Part shown: in pieces, positions 16,246 to 24,215 of the stretch
Position numbering within the stretch: the first letter of the stretch is position 1
How the letters are laid out: every line of letters begins with the position of its first letter
Source of the DNA: Pseudomonadota bacterium
GTDB lineage: Bacteria; Pseudomonadota; Gammaproteobacteria; Burkholderiales; Burkholderiaceae_C
DNA length: 46,957 bases
Assembly (NCBI GenBank): GCA_018240985.1
Contig: JAFEER010000264.1
Coordinates: 1-46,957, forward strand
Direction of reading: 5' to 3'
The notes under the pieces: model-generated
Databases searched by the model: none
Told to the model about the DNA's origin: nothing
Seen by the model: the letters and a program-made list of their open reading frames with translations, nothing else
Made by a program: the position numbers and the translations under genes

Positions 16246-16332
16246 TGGTGGAGGCGGATGGATTCGAACCACCGTGTCCTTGTGGGAACCAGATTTACAG
16301 TCTGGCGCGATCAACCGCTCTGCCACACCTCC
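16246..16332 (-). tRNA. tRNA-Tyr(GUA)
   Basis: An 87-nt class II tRNA: acceptor GGAGGTG/CGCCTCC, anticodon stem CCAGA/TCTGG with loop CTGTAAA (anticodon GUA), a moderate variable arm (TCC...GGA), T arm around GTTCGAATC, discriminator A and encoded CCA. It appears intact. Confidence 0.92.
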
Positions 16333-16340
16333 GAGAAAAA

Positions 16341-16416
16341 TGGTCGCTGCAGCAGGGTTTGAACCTGCGCGCCCCGCCTTATGAGGGCGGTGCTCTACCA
16401 GCTGAGCTATGCAGCG
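16341..16416 (-). tRNA. tRNA-Met(CAU), elongator type
   Basis: 76 nt: acceptor CGCTGCA/TGCAGCG, D arm GCTCAGCTGGTAGAGC, anticodon stem CCGCC/GGCGG with loop CTCATAA (anticodon CAU), T arm GCAGGTTCAAACCCTGC, discriminator A and encoded CCA. The paired 1-72 ends and the D arm indicate elongator Met rather than initiator. Ile2 (lysidine-modified CAU) cannot be fully excluded. Confidence 0.88.
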
Positions 16417-16418
16417 TC

Positions 16419-16493
16419 TGGTGCTCGATACGGGAGTCGAACCCGTCTTTGCTGGGTGAAAACCAGCGGCCCTGACCGATAGACGAACCGAGC
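16419..16493 (-). tRNA. tRNA-Glu(UUC)
   Basis: 75 nt: acceptor GCTCGGT/ATCGAGC, anticodon stem GCTGG/CCAGC with loop TTTTCAC (anticodon UUC), T arm ACGGGTTCGACTCCCGT, discriminator A and encoded CCA. It appears intact and is the first complete tRNA of the array in transcription order. Confidence 0.9.
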
Positions 16494-16497
16494 ATGT

Positions 16498-16525
16498 TGG
16501 TGGAGATGACAGGCCTCGAACCCGC
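16498..16525 (-). pseudogene. 3' fragment of a tRNA gene
   Basis: On the minus strand GCGGGTTCGAGGCCTGT forms a T arm with wobble pairs, followed by CATCTCC, discriminator A and CCA. No matching 5' acceptor strand (GGAGATG) is present upstream; that side is IS256-type transposase sequence. It is a tRNA cut by an insertion or recombination, and the isotype cannot be told. Confidence 0.65.
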
Positions 16526-16690
16526 AACAGCCTTGAGGCCCTCGTGGCTGTCGCTGATCACCAGCTTGACCCCGCGCAGGCCCCGTATGTTGAGGCTGCG
16601 CAGGAATTCGATCCAGACGGCTCGGCCTCAAAGGTTCTCACCTTCAGGCCCATCGTGCTATCCCTCAACGACCTGGCGCGCAGGTGATGG
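16526..16690 (-). pseudogene. IS256-family transposase remnant
   Basis: About 55 codons of the transposase core are visible. One frame gives MGLKVRTFEAE and the next gives VWIEFLRSLNIRGLRGVKL followed by VISDSHEGLKAV, which are the characteristic IS256-type segments. A one-base frameshift separates the two parts. Both ends are missing; the downstream end abuts the tRNA fragment. The piece is non-functional. Confidence 0.75.
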
Positions 16691-16779
16691 GGGTTGACCA
16701 AAGTTAGACGCAACCGCTAGGTTTGACTGCGGTAGGTACAACGGTAGGTATAACGGCCTATTTTCACCGCTGAAAAGAA

Positions 16780-16811
16780 AAGGACTTAGTTTCTTTCGAA
16801 GCTAAGTCCTT
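16780..16811 (-). terminator. Terminator left of the island (probable former tRNA-Pro terminator)
   Basis: AAGGACTTAG (16780-16789) and CTAAGTCCTT (16802-16811) form a perfect 10-bp stem. On the minus strand it is followed by a T-rich tail (TTCTTTTC). It lies just outside the left island repeat, where the terminator of tRNA-Pro would have been before integration. Confidence 0.65.
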
Positions 16812-16819
16812 GATTTAAA

Positions 16820-16847
16820 TGGTCGGCGTGGCGGGATTCGAACTCGC
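16820..16847 (-). repeat. attL: 28-bp copy of the tRNA-Pro 3' end
   Basis: These 28 bp are identical to 35576-35603, the 3' end of tRNA-Pro(GGG) from the T arm to the CCA. Sequence identity stops on both sides. Together with the adjacent integrase this marks the left end of an 18.8-kb island integrated at the tRNA. Confidence 0.92.
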
Positions 16848-16892
16848 ATCCACGCCCATACAAATCAATAACTTAGAGGCATGTTTTCCGAC

Positions 16893-16911
16893 TTGTCGCA
16901 TTCTTGTCGCA
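16893..16911 (+). promoter_or_regulatory. Candidate integrase arm-type sites, left end
   Basis: Two copies of TTGTCGCA start at 16893 and 16904, 11 bp apart. The same motif at the same spacing recurs at the right end (35386 and 35397). They lie 46 bp inside attL, between the core and the integrase gene, as expected for arm-type binding sites. Confidence 0.6.
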
Positions 16912-16971
16912 TGCCCCGCCACCCGACTAAATTCTGTTCCAAATTATGCCAGACGGTTATGAGCGCGAAGC

Positions 16972-18414
16972 TCACAGCTCTTCGTCATCGTCCTCATCAT
17001 CCACCGCGTTGGTTGTGCTCTCCTCGAATTCAGCTGGCAAGGTGTCAACACGGTCTGCCCACTGTGCCGCCTTGGCCCACTCCTCGGCGTAGGCTCTGGC
17101 AGCACTCGCACCAGGCGTCATGTCAGGCCGCCTGACCCACTTGGCATAGACTTCGGCCACCATTCTGGTATCCAGGTGCCCCATCTGGTCGGCCACCCAC
17201 TCGGGCACCTCGCCGGCCGACACCATGGCCGAAGCATAGGTGTGTCTCGTCTGGTACGGCTTTCGGTATTTCACGCCGGCCGTCTTCAGCGCCGCAATCC
17301 AGTGCTGCCTCACGCGCTCGGAGTTCTGCCAGCGGTCTTGTGTTCTTGGGTTGTGAAATACCCATCGCTCCAGGCGTCCGGTGATGACTTTTTGGGCCAG
17401 CAGCGCCTGCCGTGCCGGTTCCGTCAACTCCACCCAGCGCGAACGCTTGCCCTTGGTGTTTGTGAATGACGCCTTGGACCACGACAGCCTCACGCAGATG
17501 CGATTGTTCTTCCAGTCCACGTCGCACCACCGCAGCGCAATCAACTCGCCGGTTCGCAGCCCTGACCAGAACGCAAAAAGGAAAAAGTTACGGACTTGCC
17601 CTGTCATGGCATCGAGGACGCGGGCACGCTCCTTGCCGTCTAGCGGGTCAGCCTGTTTGGCTGCGTTTTCGTACTTGGGGTCCAGGGAGCTTGGCAACTC
17701 CTCGTCAAAAGATGGCAGGCCCTCTTTGTCTAGCTCAATCTTGACGTGCCTACGCCGGGTCGTCGGCCGCATGCGCAGGAACGGGTTGTCTTGAATGAGG
17801 CCTCGCTCCAACGCCAAGGCCAAAGCGCCGCGCAGAGGGGTCAGCACATTGCTGATGCGCTTGTCACTCAGGCCTTCTTTTCGGAGGTTTTCTCGGAAGC
17901 TGATGAGCGTGTCCTGCGTCACTTTTGACGGCAGTGTGTCTGAAAACACGGGTGCCAGACGAGAGCGGATGACCTCCGTGTGCGTGTGCAGGGTGTTGGC
18001 CGCAGCGGGGTTTTCGACCCTGTAGGTGCGCAAGAAGTCATCGAACAAATCACGCATGGTGATTTGCCGCTTATCGGCCGACGCGGCCTCAGCCGAACGT
18101 GTGGCGTTTTGAACCCTCCGACTGTCCGGGAAGGCGGCTTCGTACGAGAAGCGGTTGTATTGGATGTCCAGCAAGACGGCTTGCCGCTTGACGATTGCCT
18201 GCCTTACAAGCTTGACAGTCGGGGGGCCCTTGAGGGTTTCAGTGCAACGCCGGCCGTCATAAGTGAACTCAAGCTGAACCCCTCGACCACTCCTGATTGA
18301 AATACCAGGTGGAAAAGCTTCAGGTAGCGAGCCGTTGACAGACGGAAAGTGGGTTGAACCGACCGGCAGCGGTTCGTTGCCAGCGTTGCTCTGCTGCAGT
18401 TTGGCCTTGGCCAT
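16972..18414 (-). CDS. int: Tyrosine recombinase (island integrase)
   Basis: 480-aa site-specific integrase that should recombine the 28-bp sites at the tRNA-Pro 3' end. An N-terminal arm-binding domain lies at about 30-100 (SIRSGRGVQLEFTYDGRRC). A SAM-like core-binding domain follows at 115-210. The catalytic domain shows Arg in SGLRTGELIALRW near 294, HTYAS preceded by TR (QTRHTYAS), GH in DQMGHLDTRM and the nucleophile Tyr in VAEVYAKW. The tail is acidic. I chose ATG 18414 because CAGGAG stands 7 bp upstream; an ATG eight codons earlier (18438) lacks this. It reads toward attL, 124 bp away. Confidence 0.94.
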   Translation of the reverse strand: MAKAKLQQSNAGNEPLPVGSTHFPSVNGSLPEAFPPGISIRSGRGVQLEFTYDGRRCTETLKGPPTVKLVRQAIVKRQAVLLDIQYNRFSYEAAFPDSRRVQNATRSAEAASADKRQITMRDLFDDFLRTYRVENPAAANTLHTHTEVIRSRLAPVFSDTLPSKVTQDTLISFRENLRKEGLSDKRISNVLTPLRGALALALERGLIQDNPFLRMRPTTRRRHVKIELDKEGLPSFDEELPSSLDPKYENAAKQADPLDGKERARVLDAMTGQVRNFFLFAFWSGLRTGELIALRWCDVDWKNNRICVRLSWSKASFTNTKGKRSRWVELTEPARQALLAQKVITGRLERWVFHNPRTQDRWQNSERVRQHWIAALKTAGVKYRKPYQTRHTYASAMVSAGEVPEWVADQMGHLDTRMVAEVYAKWVRRPDMTPGASAARAYAEEWAKAAQWADRVDTLPAEFEESTTNAVDDEDDDEEL

Positions 18415-18569
18415 AAACGCTCCTGCCCAAGAGGGCATAGAGCGTTAGGGCCGAGCATTGCCAAACGCGAATTGAAAATTGATTGCCTACAAAAACTACG
18501 GGTTTGCCATACAGCATGCGCTGCGCTCGGAGCAGGCCCTGGAGCCTCAGCAGTCAGCGGATAGTGTAA

Positions 18570-18791
18570 TCAATGTCCGCTGCTTAGGCCACCACTCATC
18601 CAACGCTGAATGTGGCTCAAATTGAAGGCGATTCGGCCGTCAGGTGCCTCCACCCAGAATCGACCACGCGTCCAGACACAACCTTTCTTTTTGGCATAGA
18701 TGGCATTTTTTGAATAGCCAGTTTGTTCAACTACAACGTCGATGAGAACCCAGCGGTCAGTCGGGGCTGTTGTGGTTTGGCCTTTGTGCAT
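18570..18791 (-). CDS. Excisionase-like small DNA-binding protein
   Basis: 73-aa protein of the putative-excisionase type (DUF1233-like): WVLIDVVVEQTGYSKNAIYA is a winged-HTH recognition region, followed by the hallmark VWTRGRFWVEAPDGRI wing. Such proteins bend attachment-site DNA and direct excision. The ATG at 18791 has GGAG 9 bp upstream; an ATG 17 codons earlier has weaker support. It lies 155 bp upstream of the integrase on the same strand, the usual place for a directionality factor. Confidence 0.75.
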   Translation of the reverse strand: MHKGQTTTAPTDRWVLIDVVVEQTGYSKNAIYAKKKGCVWTRGRFWVEAPDGRIAFNLSHIQRWMSGGLSSGH

Positions 18792-19324
18792 GTCGAGACT
18801 CCGTGATGTCAAACCACGTGTAGTCATGCGACATGAGGTCACTCCTAAACTGCTTTAGAGAGATGCCTGAGACCTCCACAGACTGCCAACCCTCCCCGCA
18901 AACCCAGCGCCGAAACGCCAAGTAAACGAAGATAAAACGAGTGCCTTTATGTGTTGCTGCTGGAGGGGGCTCAATACACCGCGCGCAGCAACTGGTATCA
19001 AGCGGGCATCATGGATACAGCTCTGGGAGTGACGACTAGAGGAGCAAGATGGCGCTGTGCAGCAACAGCGAAAGTCTGGTCGTGTCACAGCAGCTGCGTG
19101 TCTGTGACGCCCGAGATGATGACCGGCTCCGCCGTCCAGATTTTTTGGGCAAAGCTCGAACCACACACTTCCATGTGGGTTGGGGGGAACTTTGCCCAAA
19201 AATCCAACCTCACCACCGTCCATCCAGTCTGCCGAGGGGCCTGGCACATGGCTCTGGCAAATACCCTCATAACATAGCCACAGCAGCGCATTGGCGCGTG
19301 GAAAGTCACGTTCGTCGCAGGTTA
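18792..19324. other. Non-coding stretch between excisionase-like and metallopeptidase genes
   Basis: No open frame here has convincing codon use or a recognisable domain. The only clear structure is the long inverted repeat at 19142-19202. The spacer separates the integration module from the restriction-modification operon, whose last gene ends at 19325. Confidence 0.5.
19142..19202. repeat. Long imperfect inverted repeat (61 bp)
   Basis: TTTTTGGGCAAAG (19142-19154) and CTTTGCCCAAAAA (19190-19202) are perfect 13-bp arms. The interior adds AACC-CACA pairing with TGTG-GGTT around CTTCCA. In either direction the hairpin starts with T and ends with A, the opposite of an intrinsic terminator. The role is unknown. 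Confidence 0.7.
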
Positions 19325-20029
19325 TCAAACAACTGCGCCGCTAATGGCTAATGCTGTGTGCTGGCGTTGCCAATCGGGCATGTGCTGAGCAACCAAAGCC
19401 CAGAACGCTTTGGTATGGCTCTTCTCGACGGTGTGGCACAACTCATGGACGATGACATAGTCCTGCACGCTGGTAGGTAGCTCCATCACTCGAGGGTGAA
19501 ACTCCAACACGTTGTGTGAACTGCAACTGGCCCACCGACTTTGGAACACGCGCATACGCGTGCCAGTGGCCTTCAGGCCGGTTTGTCGCTCCCAGTGGCG
19601 CACCCGGACCAGCAGCTTTTCATGGGCGCGTTCACGGTAAAACTGTTCCACCAGCGGCGCGAGCGTGTCAGGTTGGATGCTGGAGCCCTCGGGGGTCTCA
19701 ACGATGAAACGCGACGCAGTGAAGGACAGCCGGGGCTTATCCAAGCCCGGGATGTGTCGGACGTCGGTGAAGTAGCTCCGGCCGCAGTAGCGTAGGCGGC
19801 TGCCCGTGACGATGGCGTCACTGGCCTGCGGCTGATTGACCAGCGCCAGCTTTTCGCGAATCCATCGGGCGCGGCGCCGGACCAGTGCTTCCTGTTCGGA
19901 CGCCCCCACCACCGGCCCACGCAACAATACCGGCTGCCCACGTTCGACGGTCACGTAGTGCCGTTTCAGCTTGGCGTCGGGCTGGAACTCCCACTCAATG
20001 GTGAATTGGCCGTACTGGAGCAGCGGCAT
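19325..20029 (-). CDS. YgjP/SprT-like zinc metallopeptidase of the RM operon
   Basis: 234-aa predicted metallopeptidase of the DUF45/M48-like group that commonly accompanies type I restriction genes. The zinc site is HELCHTVEKSH (HExxH plus a third His) near residue 194, preceded by the family segment RMRVFQSRWASCSSHNVLEFHP. There is no signal peptide. It follows hsdR after 2 bp, so it is translated from the same mRNA. Its function in restriction systems is not established; regulated turnover of a subunit is one idea. Confidence 0.85.
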   Translation of the reverse strand: MPLLQYGQFTIEWEFQPDAKLKRHYVTVERGQPVLLRGPVVGASEQEALVRRRARWIREKLALVNQPQASDAIVTGSRLRYCGRSYFTDVRHIPGLDKPRLSFTASRFIVETPEGSSIQPDTLAPLVEQFYRERAHEKLLVRVRHWERQTGLKATGTRMRVFQSRWASCSSHNVLEFHPRVMELPTSVQDYVIVHELCHTVEKSHTKAFWALVAQHMPDWQRQHTALAISGAVV

Positions 20030-20031
20030 CG

Positions 20032-23000
20032 TCAGTTTTTCAACAAAATGTCCATGATGCGCTTGGCGTGCTCACGCGCCACCGAACGCTCCCAACCCGC
20101 AAGCGGAATCAGCAGCTTGTGCAGCAGTGCCCGCAACTCGGGGTGCAGGTCGTGCATCTGCTTCCAGTTGGCCGCCGCCATGGTGCGGCTCAGGTCAGCA
20201 TCCTCGAACAGTTTGGTCGTGGCGATGCGGGCCGTCTCCTCACTGAGCAGCGACGCCAGATAGTGATAGACCGCCGAATGGGCTGGGTGCTCGAAGCCGG
20301 TGTTGTCCTTTTCCTTGATGCGTTGCCCGAATAGGTCAAGCTGCTCCAGGAACTGAGCCTGACTGATGCGCCCCGCAGCCTCCTCTGCCAACAGTTTCTC
20401 AAGCTCCTCAGCCAGCTTGTCGAAGAAGGCTGGGTCCTTGTCTCTGCCCGTGGCAATCGTGTGTTTCAACTGGTTCTTCATGACCAGCGCCTGACTGCCG
20501 GGACTTGCCAGCTTCTTCAGGCGGGCCATGTCGCTGGCATCCAGAATGGAGACCTCTTTGCCCAGCAAGCTCTTGGCCGGGCTGGCGTCGATGTACTCGT
20601 CCAGCAACTGCTGCAGCAGTGCCGACTCCAGTCGCGTGATGCGCTCGCGGTGGGTCGCACCGGGCAACTTGTCGCGCAGCATCAACCTGATTTCAGCGAA
20701 CAGCGTGAAGTAAGGCTTAAACGGCACGCCCCGCACATCCGGGAGGATGATGTCGATACTTCGGTTGAAGCGCTTCACGAATTCGAGGAAGTCCTCCACC
20801 GCATCCAACCGCGTGGCCGGGTCTAGGAAGCGCTCCGCATCGTCCTTGTAGTCCTCGCGCTGGGTGACCGGGTCGTGCTTCTTGGGTAGCAGGGTCAGGA
20901 TACGGTCAAGGGTGGCCTGCAGCTTGGGCAGTTCGCTTTCAACTCCCTCCCAGACTTGGGCCGGTTGGACCTCTCCACCGTAAATCTTCAGCGCGTGGTC
21001 GAGGTGCTCCACCACGCCGTGATAGTCAACGATGTAGCCCGCGTTCTTGCCTGCCATCGTTCGATTCACACGTGCAATTGCCTGCAGCAGCGTGTGCTCC
21101 TTCAGCGGCTTGTCGAGGTACATGGTGCCCACGATGGGGGCGTCCCACCCGGTGAGCAGCATGTCGGACACGATGATGAGGCCCACGTTGTTCGCGTGTG
21201 GCTGACCATCCCTGCCCTTGGATTCGTCGCCATAGGGCAGCGGGAACAACTTCGAAACGAAGTTGGCAATCTGCTCGGAGGGTAGCGCGACGGGTTGTTT
21301 GCCCGCCTTGATTTCAGCCTTGACCCGCTCTTCGATGGTCTGAACCGCTTCTTTGTCCGCTCCTCGCTCTGCGGCTTCTGCTTGCTCGCTGGCGCCGGAG
21401 CGCGATGCCGTGGCACTGGCCAGCGAGATGACCACGCGGCTCTCGAAAGTCGGCAAGCCCTTGGCCTGGCGGTCCTCCATCAGCCCATCCAGCAGGTCCT
21501 TGTACTTGACGGCCATGTCGCGGCCGTCACATACCAGCATGGCCTTCAAGCCCTTGGCCTGGACGTTGGTGATGAAGTGCTCCACCAGGTGCGCCGCCAC
21601 CTGCTCCATGCGGTCCCCGGCCTGACGCCATCGAGCCAGCAGCTCCTTCTTCAGGGCCTGCTGTCGGGCCTCGTCTTCCTGCGCGAACTGGTCCTTGAAG
21701 GCTTGGTCCAGCTTGCTACTGGGCGCGAGCTTGACCCATGCGTCCTGGTACTTGATGGGCAGCGTGGCGCCGTCAGCGACAGCCTCGTGCAGGCGGTACT
21801 CGTCGATGTAGATGTCGCCGCCGAACTCAGCCAAGGTGTGCTTGTCATCGTTCAGCAGCGGCGTGCCGGTGAATGCGATGAACTTGGCATTGGGCAGGCT
21901 GGCCCGCATGAAGGCGGCCAAGAAGTCGTACTGACTGCGGTGCGCCTCATCCACCAGCACGTAGAAGTTCGGCTTGGCGCTCAGTACCCGGAAGTTCACC
22001 TTCTCGCGGCTGACCTCTTCCCACTTGGCGTCCAGCAACACGCCGTCCTCATCGTGCTGGCCGTAGTGTGCATTCCGCTCCTCCAGTATGAAGAAGTCCT
22101 TGCCCTCGCACACCCGTCTATGCCGGGTGGCTTGCAGGAGGTCTGCTTCTTCATCCGCTGCGCTGTCGCTGGCATCAGAAGCCGGTTCGTTCTCTTGGAA
22201 CTTCTGCACCGTGCTGGTGAACACGCTGCCGTAGTCATTGCCCAGCAGCTTGACCAAGCCGTCCACTGACACCGCCTGAATGGCCTTAATACCCACGGCG
22301 TGGAAGGTGTCGAAGATTTGCTTGTCGAGGTCCTTGCGGTCGGTAAGCACCAGCACGGTCGGGTTGTTCAAGCCCGTGCTGTCGGCCCGCAGCATCCGGG
22401 CCAGCAGCGCCATGGTCAGCGACTTGCCGCTGCCTTGGGTGTGCCAGACGACCCCACCGATGGGCTGTGCTGCCGTCAGCCGGGCGATGGTCTTGCGCAC
22501 GGCCCGCCACTGTTGATAGCGCGGCAGTTTCTTGACCGTCTTGCCATCCCGGGTCTCGAACAACACGAAGTGGGTGATGAGTTCCAGAAACCGGCCCGGC
22601 TCGAACAAGGCCCACAACATTTGGTCCTGCTCAGTCGGGTCAGCGCCCAGCACGGCCGTGACCGCCGCCAGTTCCGCGTCCTGAAGCCGGTAGCGTGCGT
22701 AGAAAGCCGGCTTGGTCAGGATGGCGCCATACAAACCGTGCCTGCGGTTGAGGCCCACGCAGACCTGGTTGAACACGAACTGCGCCGGGAAGCTGGCTTG
22801 GTAACCATCCAGTTGCGCCAGCGCTTCATCCAGCCGGTGGTGGCTGGCCTTGCATTCGATGGTCGCCAGCGGCAGCCCGTTGACGAACAACAGCAGGTCC
22901 GGGCGGAACAGGTCACCATCGGCGTTCTTGCCAACGTATTGGTCGACCACATGGAAATCGTTGTGGGCGACCGTGCCCGCGTCGAAGAAGCGCACGCTGC

Positions 23001-23316
23001 GCGGCTTGCCCTCGGCATCCTTCACCTGGATGTCCGAGCGGTGCACCACCTGCTCCCAAAAGGCTTTGTTGGCGGGCAACAAGTCGTCGTTGACGCGCTT
23101 GCGCAGTTCAATCAAGGCCGCATCCACCCCGCCAGGGGCCGTGGCCAGCCAAGGGTTCAGGGCCAGCAACCGGGGCCGCAGCACATCCTCCAGCACCGGG
23201 GCGACGTGGCGGTGCTCCACCTGCACCGCATGGCCGGGCAGATGGGTGTAGCCCAGCTTGAGCAGTGACTCGATGGCAGGCGTCTCGACGCCAGTTTTTT
23301 CAGGTGACTGGCTCAT
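20032..23316 (-). CDS. hsdR: Type I restriction enzyme, R subunit
   Basis: 1094-aa translocating restriction subunit. The N-terminal PD-(D/E)xK nuclease has [20 protein letters not shown] at about residues 150-170. The SF2 helicase has Walker [14 protein letters not shown] near 300, the DEAH box [10 protein letters not shown] near 455 and the late motif [12 protein letters not shown]. The C-terminal HsdR helical domain contacts HsdM. I chose ATG 23316 because it overlaps the upstream stop as ATGA. With HsdM2S it cleaves DNA lacking the modification after ATP-driven translocation. Last but one of five minus-strand genes. Confidence 0.95.
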   Translation of the reverse strand: MSQSPEKTGVETPAIESLLKLGYTHLPGHAVQVEHRHVAPVLEDVLRPRLLALNPWLATAPGGVDAALIELRKRVNDDLLPANKAFWEQVVHRSDIQVKDAEGKPRSVRFFDAGTVAHNDFHVVDQYVGKNADGDLFRPDLLLFVNGLPLATIECKASHHRLDEALAQLDGYQASFPAQFVFNQVCVGLNRRHGLYGAILTKPAFYARYRLQDAELAAVTAVLGADPTEQDQMLWALFEPGRFLELITHFVLFETRDGKTVKKLPRYQQWRAVRKTIARLTAAQPIGGVVWHTQGSGKSLTMALLARMLRADSTGLNNPTVLVLTDRKDLDKQIFDTFHAVGIKAIQAVSVDGLVKLLGNDYGSVFTSTVQKFQENEPASDASDSAADEEADLLQATRHRRVCEGKDFFILEERNAHYGQHDEDGVLLDAKWEEVSREKVNFRVLSAKPNFYVLVDEAHRSQYDFLAAFMRASLPNAKFIAFTGTPLLNDDKHTLAEFGGDIYIDEYRLHEAVADGATLPIKYQDAWVKLAPSSKLDQAFKDQFAQEDEARQQALKKELLARWRQAGDRMEQVAAHLVEHFITNVQAKGLKAMLVCDGRDMAVKYKDLLDGLMEDRQAKGLPTFESRVVISLASATASRSGASEQAEAAERGADKEAVQTIEERVKAEIKAGKQPVALPSEQIANFVSKLFPLPYGDESKGRDGQPHANNVGLIIVSDMLLTGWDAPIVGTMYLDKPLKEHTLLQAIARVNRTMAGKNAGYIVDYHGVVEHLDHALKIYGGEVQPAQVWEGVESELPKLQATLDRILTLLPKKHDPVTQREDYKDDAERFLDPATRLDAVEDFLEFVKRFNRSIDIILPDVRGVPFKPYFTLFAEIRLMLRDKLPGATHRERITRLESALLQQLLDEYIDASPAKSLLGKEVSILDASDMARLKKLASPGSQALVMKNQLKHTIATGRDKDPAFFDKLAEELEKLLAEEAAGRISQAQFLEQLDLFGQRIKEKDNTGFEHPAHSAVYHYLASLLSEETARIATTKLFEDADLSRTMAAANWKQMHDLHPELRALLHKLLIPLAGWERSVAREHAKRIMDILLKN

Positions 23317-24206
23317 GGGCTGTTCTTCCCGTGCATGCTGGCTTCCTCCTGACGGCTGCGATACCAAACTTCGCCGCAGCCTTGTTGTTTGTTCACCGTC
23401 CTGCGAATCTCAAACTGACGGGACTCGTGGATGACTTGCCGCCAACTGCCGCAACCATAGCGCTGAGGCTGCTGGTCAGGGTGTTGCGCGCGAATCGACG
23501 CGGTTGCGGTGTTGAGCAGAGTCCAACCTTCCGTCGCGAATCGGTCTTCGGCTTCGCGCAAGCAGCGTACGGCCCCGCTGGCGGGCCAGTCCACCGTGCC
23601 ATCCGGGGCAATGCCGTTGACCAGCAGGTCTTCAAACGTCGCCGTGCGCATGAACGATGCCATCGCCGCACGGGCCTCATCCATGGCCTGCGCCCAGTCG
23701 CGTAAAGTCAGGTAGTGGCCGTCGATGGTTTCGTAGCTGGCATCCAGATAGGCGTCCGCGGCTACGCAACCCTGCGGCTCCCAGATGTTGAAGCGCTGTA
23801 AGAAGTGGTGAACCAGCCCATTGCGCAGGTCCACCAACTCCTTCAATGCGGCCGTGGTGGCTTGATGCTGGTTGGCGTCCAGCCCCAAATGAAAGCGGAA
23901 GCGGAACCAGATGCCGCCATCGCCCAGCGGTTCTTCGGTGCCGTCATCCTCGTCGGCGGAAGTCAGATGGCGCTCGGTCAGCATGCCAACCAGAGTTCCC
24001 AAGGTTTTCTTCTGGGTGCAGGCCAACTGTGCGTCTTGCACCCCCTGTAGCCCAGTCGGTGGCCCGGCAATGTCGGCGTGGGCCACCAATGCCTTGAGCA
24101 GGATTTCGTATTGCTGCAGGCGAATCAGGCACCGCCCCAGCTTGCGCTGCACACTACGCTGCAGTTCAAGCGGTGGGTCTGGGGTGAGCAGTGCCTGCGA
24201 CGCCAT
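23313..24206 (-). CDS. HEPN-like RNase motif plus OST-HTH/LOTUS-like protein inside the hsd operon
   Basis: 297-aa protein lying between hsdS (10 bp upstream) and hsdR (ATGA overlap). Residues 20-150 are helical and carry [13 protein letters not shown], whose R128-x4-H133 is the classical catalytic motif of HEPN ribonucleases. The C-terminal part, about 205-285, with [18 protein letters not shown], looks like an OST-HTH/LOTUS domain, which binds RNA. I infer an RNA-cutting accessory of the type I system, perhaps a back-up toxin comparable in logic to PrrC beside EcoprrI. The domain calls are by eye. A plain adaptor without nuclease activity is the alternative. Confidence 0.72.
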   Translation of the reverse strand: MASQALLTPDPPLELQRSVQRKLGRCLIRLQQYEILLKALVAHADIAGPPTGLQGVQDAQLACTQKKTLGTLVGMLTERHLTSADEDDGTEEPLGDGGIWFRFRFHLGLDANQHQATTAALKELVDLRNGLVHHFLQRFNIWEPQGCVAADAYLDASYETIDGHYLTLRDWAQAMDEARAAMASFMRTATFEDLLVNGIAPDGTVDWPASGAVRCLREAEDRFATEGWTLLNTATASIRAQHPDQQPQRYGCGSWRQVIHESRQFEIRRTVNKQQGCGEVWYRSRQEEASMHGKNSP

Positions 24207-24215
24207 GTCCGCCCC

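Noticed and set aside
16730-16753. Tandem pair CGGTAGGTACAA / CGGTAGGTATAA
   Set aside because: Only two units in a short AT-richer patch left of attL; too little to call a functional element.
18855-19328. A 157-codon minus-strand frame
   Set aside because: Odd composition, no domain, and it contains the long inverted repeat. It is treated as non-coding.
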